Source: Nymphaea colorata
Lineage: Eukaryota; Streptophyta; Magnoliopsida; Nymphaeales; Nymphaeaceae
Reading direction: 5' to 3'
DNA length: 64,000 nucleotides
Assembly (NCBI RefSeq): GCF_008831285.2
Contig: NC_045146.1
Coordinates: forward strand, 618,001-682,000
Shown here: piece by piece, positions 21,049-33,029 of the stretch
How the letters are laid out: every line of letters starts with the position of its first letter
Numbering within the stretch: the first letter of the stretch is position 1
The notes under the pieces: model-generated
The model's database searches: none
The model's input: only the letters and a program-made list of their open reading frames with translations
What the model was told of the DNA's origin: nothing
Position numbers and translations under genes: made by a program

Positions 21049-23430
21049 TTAATACACTGCCTTAAAGACAGTCACCCCAACTAAGTCTGTACACATGTCA
21101 TGCTTCTCTTTAAGTAGAGACTTCGTCATCATATCTGCAGGATTCTTCTCAGTATGTATCTTCTCTAACTGAATCAGTTTATGCTCAAGTACATCACGAA
21201 TCCAATGATATCTAACATCAATATGCTTGGTCCTTGAGTGAAAAGCTGAATTCTTCTCCAAATGTATAGCGTTTTGGCTATCACAATGCAACACAAAGGT
21301 CTTCTGACTAAGTCCTATATCATGAAGAAAACTCTTCATCCACAACAACTCTTTACAAGCTTCAGTTGCTGCAATATATTCTGTCTCTGTAGTGGAAAGA
21401 GCAACACATTTCTGCAACCTGAACTGTCATGATACAGCTCCCCCTGCAAAAGTAAAGACATAACCAGAAAGAGACTTCATAGAGTTCAAATCACCTGCCA
21501 TGTCTGCATCAGCAAATCCTTGTATCTCTGGGTTATGTTCATCAAAACATAAACAGTAATTGGAAGTACTTTTCAGATACCTTATGATCCACTTCACTGC
21601 TGCCCAATGCTCATTGCCTGAATTTGACAAGAACCTGCTGACTACATCAACTGCATAAGCTAAGTCTGAGCGTGTGCAAACCATAGCATACATAAGAGTC
21701 CCTACTACGGAGGCATAGGGTACATTCTCCATTCTTTCTTTCTCATCTGCTGAGGATGGACATTGCTCATTTCTCAATTTAAAATGTGCTGCTAAAGGTG
21801 TACTTAGTTTTAGCATCTTTCATGTTGAACTTGCTAAGCACCCTCTAAATGTATTTCTTTTGTGATAACAACAGCTTCTTGGCCTTCCTATCACGAACAA
21901 TCCTCATGCCTAACAATTGTTGTGTTGGCTCCAAGTCTTTCATATCAAAGAACTTGCCTATATCCTTCTTCAATTGACTAATCAATTGACAGTCCTGTTC
22001 AATAATAAGCATGTCATCTACATATAGTAACAAGTTAATGAAGTTACCTAATGAGAACTCTCTGATGTAGACACAATGATCTACATCTGACTTGCGATAT
22101 TTTTGATTTATCATAAATGCATCAAATTTCTTGTACCACTGTCTAGGTGTTTGTTTAAGTCCATACAAGCTCTTTTTTAACTTACAAACCATGTGCTTCT
22201 TCCTGGCAACCACAGTTGTGTCATGTAGATTTCTTCCTCTATATCTCTATGAAGAAAAGCAATTTTTACATCTAACTGCCCCAACTCCAAGTCTAGGTAT
22301 GCCACCAAACCAAGTATTATCCTGATAGATGACATTTTAACAACAGGAGAAAAAATCATCAAAATCAATACCTCTTTCATGTTTGAAACCTTTCACCACT
22401 AACTGCGCTTTATATCTCAACTCGCCTTGACCTTCATTTTTAAACTTGTAGACTCACTTGTTCTGCAACACTTTCTTACCTTTTGGTAGATCTACCAAAT
22501 CAAAAGTGTGATTCTTGTATAGAGAATTCATCTCCTTCATAGTTTTAATCCATTCATCTTTACGCACATCATCAAACACCTCTGCATAGCATTTTGGCTC
22601 TCCACTATCTGTAAACATAATATATTCATCAGTAGAATATCTAGTAGGTGGTATACATGTTCTTTTACCTCTTCCCAATTGCTCCTTAATTGGTTTTGAA
22701 TGAAGATGAAGCTCCCCCTCCAACTCATGCTCATGATCAGTTTGAGTCTCCATAGGGTTGCCATCTGTATACTGCTCATCTGCCTCTCTTTCATCTTCCT
22801 CTACATCTTCATCAGTATCACCATGTCAGGTTCTGCATAGGTTGGCTCATGAACACCACTAGCATTCACACCTGACTTCGTGTCTCCCATGACATCTTCA
22901 ATAGTCTGATCCTCTCTGAAGACAACATCACGGCTTCTGTAGATTTTGTCATTCTTTGGATCTCATAACCTGTAACCAAATTCATCATCTGCATAACCAA
23001 GAAATATTAGAGGAATAGTTTTATCATCTAGTTTGGTCCTATGTTCTTTAGGTACATGCATAAACCCTTTGCAACCAAAAACTCTGAGGTGATCATACTT
23101 AACCTCTTCATCTGACCAAACTCTCTGTGGAATGTCTCCATTTAGAGGCACTGAAGGAGACCTGTTAATTAAATAAACTGCAGTATGCATTGCCTTTGTC
23201 CAAAAATACTTAGGCAACTTAGAACTAGATAGCAAACTTCTAACTCTCTCAATTATAGTTCTGTTCATCATTTCTGCAACTCCATTATGCTGTGGAGTGT
23301 AGGAACTGTCTTTTCATGTTTAATACCATGTTTTAGACAATAATCTCATAAAAAAGATGCTATGTACTCACCACCATTATCTGTACACAATCTCTTCATC
23401 TTCTTACCAGTCTTGCGCTCAACCGCTGCA
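21049..23430 (-). pseudogene. Ty1-copia pol fragment: integrase C-terminus, reverse transcriptase, RNase H
   Basis: Read on the minus strand from about 23430. The integrase C-terminal region (RTIIERVRSLLSSSKLPKYFW, then FGCKGFMHVP) is followed by the linker (NHTFDLVDLPKGKK) and reverse transcriptase (QLDVKIAFLHRD, then KSLYGLKQTPRQWYKKFD and the catalytic LLLYVDDML near 22020). RNase H follows (CVALSTTETEYIAATEACKE and DSQNAIHLEKN), ending near 21049. The reading frame is split at least five times by stops and shifts (around 22960, 22450, 22210, 21840 and 21420). The integrase core, protease and gag are absent, so only the 3' half of an element is left. Confidence 0.93.
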
Positions 23431-23507
23431 TGAAAAGTCATGAAGATACCACTTACTTCACATATCTCTGCCCTTCAATTCAGGTTTCACAGTGGGCTCC
23501 AAAGGGA

Positions 23508-23974
23508 ACACTTTTCATTTTAGGCAGCAAGCTTGCCGCATTTGGATTTAGCTTGAATAATTATCCAATACATGCTTATTGTCGGGCCTATTATGCTAGG
23601 TTAGAGCCAGAAAGATAAAACATAACTCAAGAAAAAAAAAAGCCAACTACCAACAGGGTGTTGGAAGGTTACAAACCAAACGACTCAAAACTGTATGAAT
23701 TCCAACAAAAAAAATAAGGGCGAAAGCATATTTTTGCTTGTTTATCTTTTTATTCCATCCGGAAAAGTCTACACAAAAAAAAATGAATTATACAAAATAA
23801 ATTTTAATAGACGTAAAAGAATATCTGGAGAATAGAAAATTCCAAATCGCATGAGCCACGTTTTGCTTCACGAATACGGACTCAGGTTATAGGAGATGAA
23901 CTTTTAAGAGGGGTTGACGAAGATTTTTTGGCACATTTCAAGCAATCTTAAGGTCGTGTCGTTTTAAGCCATCT

Positions 23975-24017
<43 letters not shown>

Positions 24018-24145
24018 ACATGCCCTGCCCATGCAAACTCATGATTTCTAACCAAACTTTGATATATTCCACATATTGATTTTCGGAAGCGTACAATTGA
24101 AAACAGAGAGAAAACAGAGGAAAACAAAGAGAAAACAAGGCAATT
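23508..24145 (-). repeat. 637-bp inverted repeat, right arm
   Basis: Reverse complement of 19316-19952. It carries a longer (TC)n run (about 23979-24014) in place of the left arm's (GA)n. The arm ends where dispersed repeat B begins, at about 24140. Confidence 0.92.
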
Positions 24146-26142
24146 GCAAGAGTATTCTAAATTCCTAAATTTTCTACTTATATATCATAAGCTGATAACT
24201 TAAAAATGTTTCTTGCTTACTGGAGCATATAGATTATATTCAAAAGGGCAAATTTAAAAAAAAAAACTAACAAAAGATATAAAAATGGAAAGCTGAAACG
24301 ATCTTTTGTCTAGGTCGATGCAATCGGTACTCTTGCGCTCTAGCCGAAATTAACCTACGAACAAAATTTTCTTTCAAGGGTCACTCTTTTACCTACGGTT
24401 TTCGAAGAAACCTCAGGATATCAAATTTCTTATCAGATAAGGCCTACAAGTATTGTTATGATACACTAAAGACTACTCTGGTAAATTGAGCGTACGGCAG
24501 TGACATCCCTTCACATATATAATGCATTATGCAAATTTTCTTATTCTTCAAGGAGGTAATATTGTCTAGCTAAAATCTTGTATTCATAAATTGTGAGAAA
24601 CCTTGAAAAAGCATAAACGCTGGTTTTTACTTTAGGTCCTCTTTGATGTCAATGTGAAATTTGGAACGTTAAAGTTACTATGGAAAAAAATCTATGGTAA
24701 AAAGTCAGACCCTTTGGGGTCCGCTTTTTTTGCAGGGTAAAATTTTATACAAAAACTTGCAGTTTCCTCGATGCACAATAAAATTGATGTGCATCAAAGA
24801 GGACTTTAGCATTAGATGCAAAAAAAATATTGGCTCCAGCTTGAATTAAAAAAAAAAACAAATGGAATGAAGTTAAATAGCTTCCCCTAACTAAGATACC
24901 GATATGCAAATTGAAAGATTGCGGAAGCGTCACCCTAAAGCACGGAAAGCAGACCTAATATCCGAAGAAAATAAGGGGAATGATGGGGTTCCGCTATGGT
25001 GTTTGGTAAGAGGATGAAATACTCTTCCACTCACTCAAACTTATGCTCAAGTACCGTTTTAGTCCTAATGATTTTAATGTCTTTGATATATAACACTGAA
25101 CATATACATCTGACCCATATGGTTAACTTCATGTGAATCAACATAATATTCATGCTTTTTTAAAAAGAGAAATATGCTTTTATGCAACATTTTCACTTAT
25201 CCCTATCTTTAGAATAAGTGCTTATAAGATCCGATATTGTAGCGAATTTGGGGTTGAATCTTGTCCGACCATCCATCTAGTTAGATTAAATTTTGCATAC
25301 ATGAATTTGATCCAAACAACGGGCGACACTAAACGGAACCCGATAAACCCGATAAGCTGCCAAACAATGAATCGGCTGATTCAGCAATTCAGCCGAACCG
25401 GTTGTCAATAGATCCTGTTTCCTGGAAAAAGTAAATGAAGAAACATTTAAAAAATATATCAAAAAAGAAAAATATTCCGCCGCAATACCTGTCGGAGGAG
25501 GGCAAACCTGGTTATACACTTTGCTAGATCCTTCAATTGTCAAATTGAATAATACAGAATCATACTTTCATACAATATCTTAATTATCTTAATTTAATTA
25601 TATGTAAGATCAATGAATTTAGTTTTATTCGGGATTTACACATGTCAAATCACAGCAACAACTTCTTTCTTCTATAATGACCTACAAATGTCTGTTATCA
25701 TTTGTAGTCCAGAGGAATAACACCCACATGAATCAAACTAATAACCGAGCCTTTTACTACCCCACCAATCCGACTAGCTATACTACATCCCTTCTCGTGA
25801 CAGAATAATAAAAATTTAGAGTGCATATTGCTGGGTACATTAACAAGCTGTATTCAACTAAAATGGGTGGCATGGATCTGAATCTGCCAATATCCTGATC
25901 GGCCCTGAATCTGGATTTTTCGTATGCAAAACCATAATCACAATCAGAACCCAAATATATCCAGAAAATTATTATCTTTACAACATTATGTTTACATTAA
26001 AATGTTGCAAATCTGAATCTGCACAGCAGTTTAGCATCGGATTTACTGAATCATATCGAACATCGGCGATTATGCCAAATCTATGGCCATCCCCAGGCTT
26101 CGCTACTACCATGAAAAGTTCTTAATTAGAGTCTGGATCTGC
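24140..26142 (+). repeat. Dispersed repeat B (direct copy of repeat A)
   Basis: Matches 7930-9480 in the same orientation with numerous substitutions and indels. It includes about 630 bp (24260-24890) absent from the first copy. Its left edge coincides with the end of the inverted-repeat right arm. The match ends after GTTCTTAATTAGAGTCTG (26120-26142). No recognisable coding region. Confidence 0.85.
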
Positions 26143-27239
26143 CCAGGATTCACGTCTGTAACCTTTCAAACTTGCCTGCATCTTGCAGGTCTGATTAGTG
26201 GAACCAACGATTGGTTCATTTAATGGTGATTCATTAAATGGCTTTTAATGAATCTAAAAGAAACCAATGTTAAAATTTAGTTGGAAGGTTATTCCTTGTT
26301 TTTTACTTTGGAACTTTTTCACTAGTACAAAGTAGAAAAAATAATAATAATGGAAATGTTTTAAATTTTAAAATTTTTTCTTGATGCCGGGTGGTAATGA
26401 CTTGTATAATCTGCGGATGGGCTTCGCCAGTATCGTAATAATATTGGTAAATTATTTGTTCATACACCGAATTTAGCAAGTCCTCTTCCTTGCTTTAAAT
26501 GATATTTAATCAATTTAAATGGCAGGTTTTCTTAAATAGGGAGCAGAAAATAGAAAGAACAAAAAAAAAAAGGAAAGAAGATAAAGATAGGTGCCACAAA
26601 AGGAGATATTTTGAAATACCTCATCCCTTCATAAATAACTTAAATATACCAGTCCTCAAACCCAAGACCTTGGAGGGTACCATCAACTAGTACCACCACA
26701 ACACCAGGCCCAACAGGTGAACAAAGAGTGAGCTAAAATTTTCAACTTGTATTTTTGCGGTCTTTCTTATTTCGAGAAAAAATCAGCAAAATATCGCTTC
26801 CTCCCCTCTGTCGTTTTTATTTACCATTGCAGAAACGGTCCTATAGTACTTCGAGCGAAGATTTTTTCACTAATACAAGCCCCCCAAAAAAATATTATGG
26901 ATGTGCTTTATATTCAAAAGTTTCCCAATCCCTGGCAGAAATTCACGGAGTGATGATGGGCTTCGTGGACATACTTATTTGAATCCTACCTTAAATGTTT
27001 GGTTTGAGTGTTTTGCTGACGATGTGTCCACAGTTTCATTATCGTGGGTGCTACCTTTCTGGACTGTAGACGTTGGCATGCACAAATATTCAAGTTGAAA
27101 GATGCACCGTAAAGACCACCTAGGTCCTAATGTAGCTCTGAACCTCAGAGCAAAAGAAAGAAAGGGGGGTTGAGCTTCTTACTTGGGTAGTGGGATTTCT
27201 TCAGTTGACCCGAACTTTGGAACTTAATTTACCTACCTT
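26143..27239. other. Interval without recognisable genes
   Basis: AT-rich sequence splitting the two parts of dispersed repeat B. The only candidate structure is a possible tRNA-derived SINE relic on the minus strand near 26640-26730, with box-B-like GGGTTTGAGGAC and an upstream box-A-like GGTGGTACTAG. Short overlapping frames at 26747-27098 have no domain signature. Confidence 0.5.
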
Positions 27240-27690
27240 TTTGAGTCTATCTGTGTCGCCCAACTCTTCTAGGTTTAAGTCCACTTCTTAATTAGCTCAA
27301 CGATCTTCTTTGTGATCACTAGTATTTTTTTTTTTTTTTGATTTCTAATTCTACACTCAATAGAGTTCTAATCGCAGGGTCCAGGTTGTTCAATGTGGAA
27401 TGTGACCTGGAATCTGTTTTGGGGAACAAATATAAAGTCATTATCCTAACAACTTCTTGTACCTTTTGATCAAATCCATTTCTTGAGGACTTGGGATTTG
27501 GTTGTTGTAAGCAAGTTCTTCTTCTTGTTTTTTTTTTTCTTTTGCTAATTCTGGATATGTTGCTGTTGTTTCCCCTTTGAATCTCAGATCCAAAAGAATC
27601 TCAAATCTGTGATAGCTGAAATCCACAGTTCACAATTGTATCAAAAAAAGTTTTTCGATCAGCCTCAAAATTTAGATCCGAAACTATCAA
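27240..27690 (-). repeat. Part of dispersed repeat, inverted relative to repeat A
   Basis: Corresponds to the reverse complement of about 9790-10170, including TCGCCCAACTCTTCTAGG at 27256 and the GGACTTGGGATTTGGTTGTT stretch at 27487. This site carries the sequence in one orientation only and is not palindromic. It includes about 90 bp (27375-27460) that repeat A lacks. Confidence 0.85.
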
Positions 27691-27699
27691 ACGCAACTT

Positions 27700-28278
27700 A
27701 GTTGTTTGTTTGTTGGTCATCCCCACCAGTACTGGGAGCATCCCGCCCACCATTGGAGAGGCGCTGGAGCCAGGCCAGGCTAAGCCTGGCAGGCACAGGC
27801 TCATTATTGATTGAGCTTCATTAATGGATGTTGGACTGCCTGGTGGCCCATATCACTGGTCCACCAAAGGGGCCAGCTTGCTTCCCGCACCCACGGTCCA
27901 TCTTTGGTAGTGGGCCTGGAAACCGGCACTGCTGGAAGCATGTCTAGTCCCTTGCACAGGGCTTTTCTTTAGATCCCTGGAATTGACACCAAAAGTCACT
28001 TGCCGTGAGGCCGCTTTCGGAACATCGGAGAAAGTGTGAAAGCACCACCACTCACGGTGAAAAATCGAATCGAAGCGCTACATTGAGGTTTAGAGCTGCA
28101 TAGAGACCTAGGTGAAGTCTACCAGATGAAATATCTAGTTGAAATCCAAAAAGTTATGCTGGATTCAAGCTCTTAAATCTAGATCTGACATGCTTTTAAC
28201 TAAATCTTACTTAAGCATTATTGAAAACACATGGTTTCAAATCCAGATCCGTTCTTGTATGGATTTACATCCAACTGA
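27700..28278. other. GC-richer interval with no recognised feature
   Basis: Contains a locally GC-rich stretch (27720-27960) with AGGCCAGGCTAAGCCTGGC-like inverted words, but no reading frame, RNA gene or repeat that I could identify. Confidence 0.5.
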
Positions 28279-28830
28279 TCAATCGAGCTTTTCACATGCA
28301 AAGGGTTTCGTTTAACTTATCTAGTTTCCGTTAGAGCTGGATCCAGCAATGCTCGTGTGATTTGGATCCAGACTTGCGTGCTATGTTACCCGATAGTATT
28401 ACCACCTAAGATGTAGGGCTGTTCATGAACGAGTTGAGCCAGCTCGAACTCAGCTCGCGTGTCTTGAGAGGAACTCGAACTCGGTTCGAGTTCGATTTCA
28501 TTAGCTCGAGGTCGACTCAGCTTCGGTTCTTAAAACTCGAACTTGGTTCGGTTCGGCTCGATTAAGTTCGAGTAGAAAATTGGCTTGAGCCAAGCCAAGC
28601 ATTTCACACCCGGTGTGAGTCGGATCAGGTCACAGATGGGACCCAATAGGCGGGTGCTAGTCAGATGGGACCCACAATCTAAATGGGACGAAAGGGTAAG
28701 GGGGTGGGCCTCCTGATCCACAAGAGGGGTGAGATTGAGTGAACGGCTCATTTTGTGCTGCTTCGCATTTTCTTCAGCTGCTGACCCTCTCGAAAGCGCC
28801 CTTTTTTTTTTCCCTTTTCTTGTAACTTCC
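28279..28830 (+). repeat. Dispersed repeat C, copy 2
   Basis: Direct copy of 18600-19110. The CTCGAACTCGG-rich middle part is longer here (28435-28590). Ends in a pyrimidine-rich tail near 28800-28830 as in copy 1. Confidence 0.85.
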
Positions 28831-29739
28831 ATTGTATTTCTTTTTGTTTCCATTTTTATTTATGGTTTTTTATTTTATAGTGACGTTTAAAGGACTATAA
28901 CTATTTAATAAAAAAATATTTTTTTTCTTGTCTATAACTGAATAACCTTTTTTTTTTTTTTTTGCACTTGTCAATTGAAACGTGATTCATGATAACAAAC
29001 TAAAGAAACAAAATCAACAGTTTTGAAATTATGATAAGAAGTTGGTGGATAGATGGGAAATTACAAAAGAAAAATATAATAATTTTAAGAAATTAATTGA
29101 TTCTGAACCACAAAAATAAATATGCATTATCGAAATACATGAACCTCAAAATATTTGCAGTGCCATCGCTACGAATACTAGACTTTTTTTTTGTCCTTTC
29201 TCAAAGCTTATTCCGGGACACATTACTCATGTTTTATCCAAGAAAATTATTTTTTTGGTGCCCAAAAAACGAGGAAAATTGTGAACTACCAATTTTTGAA
29301 GCTCTAGAAGACAATCATCATCAACATGTCACGCTCATATGAAAGTTTATAAAATTGAACATAAAGATCACATCCACGTAAATAAACTAGAAACGTGTGT
29401 GCTTTAGAAATGAAAATCTCACTTTCTGAGACTCGTACTTGGATCTGGTCTGAGACAAAATCTGATCCATTTAAAACCAGATAAGCCTTTTTGTTTTTCT
29501 CTTCTCGTGACGTTTTAAAATTCAAACTGCAAAAAGGAAAAAGATTGTGGCAGCTTATCGAGGAAAAGTTCCGACATTCCCTTGTTGTCACGCATGAAGA
29601 AATTCTTTTGTCGACACCTTCTTGACGTTTCCTGTTTCACCTCAAATAAAAACAAAAACAAAAAAAATGGAAAACGAACTCGAATATTTATAATTTTCAA
29701 TTTTAATGCTTATACTTTGTTGCATTATGCTGTAATTTC
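28831..29739. other. AT-rich interval, no gene recognised
   Basis: T-rich and A-rich runs with scattered short frames. No domain, repeat copy or RNA gene was recognised. Confidence 0.5.
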
Positions 29740-30530
29740 AGTAGCTAATACACTAATTTCTGTGGTATAGCATGTTCTGGTGAAATATTTATTTTTAATT
29801 TTGAATATCAGATTCTCCTATAACACAAATTTTGGGGAACTTTCTTTAATATTTTAAATCTTTGAGCATATTCATTGGTAGAGGCATGGAAACACTTGTT
29901 TATTCTATATTTTGTATTTATTATTTATTAATCTGCTTCAATCTAATTAACTTTACACAATTTCAAAATTTCAAAAAGAAAAAAAGGAACATATATCGAT
30001 TGCTTATATTGATTAAAAAAAATCATTAACCAACTTCATGGTAGGCTGTGAAAAATATTATGGGAGTGCTGAGGGATGTTTCCAAAATGGTTTTGCATAT
30101 AAAAATGTCACTTTTGTTTGGGTAATGCTCAAAATTATAAATAGCTGAAGAATATTGCAGGCAATAACAGTAATGAAAATATGTGTTTAAAATAGTGAAA
30201 GTAATTAAATTGCATAATAAATATGTAAGCCAATAGTACACATAATAGCAGGGGTGGAGGGAAGGGGGGGCCGCCTAGGCTGTGGCCCGCCCCGAATTAG
30301 TTGACAAAAAAAAAATTTATATTAAAAAAATAAAAAGAATTTAGTTGTGCAATGTATTTTTTTTATTTAGGTTTAATTTGGCCCTACCCCAATTTGAGGT
30401 TAGACTATTTGGTCCATCCGTAAACAAAATCCGGCTCTGCTCCTGCATAATAGGTCTAGGAAGTGAACAATAAAGAAGCAAGCAACGTATAAGACAATAC
30501 GAAAATGTGATGATATCTTCAAATATTGTT
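29740..30530 (+). repeat. Third copy of pararetrovirus-associated sequence, partial
   Basis: 29740-29960 matches 17120-17350 inverted, and 29950-30240 plus 30446-30510 match 10627-10960 in the same orientation. It therefore joins the parts seen separately at copies 1 and 2 and may show the original arrangement upstream of the RNase H region. RNase H and the later ORF are absent. The copy is interrupted by a 197-bp MITE. Confidence 0.82.
30249..30445. mobile_element. hAT-type MITE with 8-bp target duplication
   Basis: The 197-bp insertion is flanked by CATAATAG on both sides (30241-30248 and 30446-30453). Its ends are imperfect inverted repeats, CAGGGGTGGAG and the complement CAGGAGCAGAG. An 8-bp duplication with CAGGG-type ends is characteristic of hAT elements. 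Pararetrovirus copy 1 gives the empty site at about 10895-10910, with a single CATAATA followed by the same flank. The interior is AT-rich and non-coding. Confidence 0.9.
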
Positions 30531-31306
30531 TACATGTGCCAAGTGAATTATAGTATTTAAATTATAACGGGAACTCATTTCAGCCATCAAAATTTGTCTT
30601 CACGTCCAAATATCTACGCCACAAAATTATATAATAGTTTGAGAATTATTGAGATCTGATCCACACTCTAATTTCTTTTCCAAATAACGGAAGCTTCAAA
30701 TATTGCAGCTTCCGACGTCAGAGGGCAAGCAAAGGGATAAGGTCCGAGTTCGGCGTGTCGTTTCCGGCGATGAGCAGAGGGACACGGAGAAGCAGATCAT
30801 CCCGACCGTCGGTCTGAACAAATCTACGGCTCAAATTTAACCAGAAAGCCCGGTAGATGGCGAAGGGGACAGGGTGACAGAGGCCGGAAGGGCCTGAGGG
30901 CCGGCAGGATCTATCCATAGAGATGGCCAACTGCTGAAGAAGACGACCATATCCACGTCGCTATTAATGGCCTCTGCCACTCAGGTCTCTATGCATGGGC
31001 TGCGGCCTTATTGTCGAAAAATTTCATTAGAAGGGTTCAATTTTAGTTTTAAATTTTTAAAAAAGATCGAAATACAATTTTTACTGATTTTTATATCGAC
31101 TAAGAGAAAAAATTTGAAAATTCCATGCACTTTTCGTTTCTGAAATTTTGAGAGAGGGCCATGGCCATGGCCCCAGCCGGACCTCCCCTGGCTCTTCCTC
31201 TCACAAGAGGAAGGAGAAGGAGAACCCTCCATCCCTAAGATGGACGGCCATGACATGACATCACCCTCTCTCTTACAGCATGAGCACACAAACATACAAG
31301 CACAGG

Positions 31307-31310
<4 letters not shown>
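30531..31310. other. Interval without recognised genes
   Basis: Contains a GC-richer patch (30710-31000) with a 70-codon minus-strand frame that shows no family signature. A second stretch at 31020-31200 has an AT-rich segment followed by GCCATGGCCATGGCCCC, loosely like the segment at 6940-7060. No firm assignment. Confidence 0.45.

Positions 31311-31340
<30 letters not shown>
31308..31340. repeat. (TA)n microsatellite
   Basis: Uninterrupted alternating T and A over about 33 bp. Confidence 0.95.
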
Positions 31341-31943
31341 TTTTCTAATGTTTAGTTAGGAAAACCTGCCTTCAACATAAAACCATGGACTTGGACTTAC
31401 CGTGCTTGAACTTGCATGTCTGCGGCATATAAAATAACACAATGGAACATCTAATGACCACATGATTTGAACTTTGAATCTTGATGTGTATGCGATTGAT
31501 TTAAATATTTTTCTCTTGGTTGGTTAGGTGGCGAACCAAGCCAACAGTGGCTAGTGGATCCATTTAACAGTCAAAGGCCACATTTTTCTCAAGATGAGGA
31601 AAAAAATAAGTGGAAAAACTACAAAAACAGGTCACCTGGACTCCGTAGCAAGCTAATTGCCAACCATGCGTTTGAGTCATAGCAATTTGGTCCTATATGT
31701 GTGTGTGCATGCGCGAAGCGCGATTCCATGCTTGTGTGTTGGGACATCAGTGGTTGTTGAAACGCCACTGGGTCGGGTTTACCGGATTTTGGACCCTCGC
31801 TTCCTATCCTTCCCGTGCTAATTTGATTACAAATTGAACTTAGCTTGCCATATCCAAGTTTTATCTGAGTTTGAAATTCTGACAAAACATGTGACTCATT
31901 TATCTCATACACAATATGATCAAGTTCAGTTTCAGACCTCTAA
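31341..31943. other. Interval without recognised genes
   Basis: No domain-bearing frame, repeat copy or RNA gene was recognised. A 97-codon frame on the minus strand at 31619-31912 has no family signature. Confidence 0.45.
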
Positions 31944-32035
31944 AAAGTGTAGCATAGTTGGTTAGTCTAAGGGACGAGTAGATGATGCATCTTTAGTTCA
32001 ATTCCCGTGAATATTATTCCTGTAAACTACAAATG
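31944..32035 (+). mobile_element. tRNA-derived SINE, 5' part
   Basis: A perfect RNA polymerase III box A, TAGCATAGTTGG (31950-31961), is followed 33 bp later by a box B, AGTTCAATTCC (31995-32005). After box B the sequence (CCCGTGAATATTATTCCTG) resembles the equivalent part of the SINE at 34571-34808 (CTCGTGGGCGTTATGTTCCTG), so the two probably belong to one family. The 3' limit and target duplications were not found. It does not fold as a tRNA gene that I could confirm. Confidence 0.65.
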
Positions 32036-32483
32036 GTAGCATTTACAAACATTTACAAATTGCAATGCTCAAATTAAAGATTATACCGTACGAATACACA
32101 AGTTAGAAGCAACCCTAAACCTTAGCAATGACATTGTTCGTAGGAAGTGTGTATGCATTTCCACAAGTTTGATGCAAATATTGTTTGCCTTTATCTATCA
32201 ATGTCACCACGTAAAAGTTCCAATGTCACAATCATTTTTTGCTAAGAAATGCATCACCAATAATGTTATTCCGAAATTTTATATATCACGATATTGAAAA
32301 ATTCGAAGCTTTAGAAGTACTTGCTTACACGTCACTGCAGATGGTTCGAGGCTTTTTTCCTCATTAAATTAGACCATGTAGATCAGATCCCTCGAATTTG
32401 ATCCACTAAAATTTTTTTAGAAAAATACGAAAATTGTCATTTTCCACTATATATCACAAACACATACAATGACACGCCCACAA

Positions 32484-32488
<5 letters not shown>

Positions 32489-32555
<67 letters not shown>
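32489..32555. repeat. (CA)n-(TA)n compound microsatellite
   Basis: An ACACAC run from about 32489 passes directly into an alternating TA run to about 32555. Confidence 0.95.
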
Positions 32556-32558
<3 letters not shown>

Positions 32559-33029
32559 ACATGTGAACGTTCATGTCTATGTCGATTCGGCAATAGAGGT
32601 ATACGTTCATTCTTTTATATAAAGAAAATGTAAATGTAACTCCTACCCTTTAGAAAGGACACGAATGGAATATGTTTGATAATATACTGATAGGATTTGG
32701 ATCCTATAGAGAGAGCACATCAGCATGATTAGGTTTTTGGAAAAAAGATAAGATTAGCTAGGAAGACTATTCTAAAACTTAATAGATTTTAATTCTTGAT
32801 CTTGGACTTATTTGGATCCACAAAGAAGTGCCTCAACTTTTATTTGAGTTGGAATATTGCCAGAAGCAAGATTAGAGCTGATGATATATTGTGAGTTTTT
32901 TTTTTTTCTCTCTCTCAAACCTTCATTGGCCTTTGTTTTTCTCAGTTAACTTTGTTGTGCAACATCCCGCTTGACGGGTGTGCTGCTCCCTACTTATATC
33001 CCGAAGTGGCTCTGGACCTAAGGGTAAAC
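32556..33029. other. Interval without recognised genes
   Basis: AT-rich; a T/CT run lies near 32896-32917. Nothing else recognised. Confidence 0.45.

Noticed and set aside
30718-30930. 70-codon minus-strand frame in a GC-richer patch
   Set aside because: No recognisable domain, no paralogous copy in the window and no splice or promoter context.
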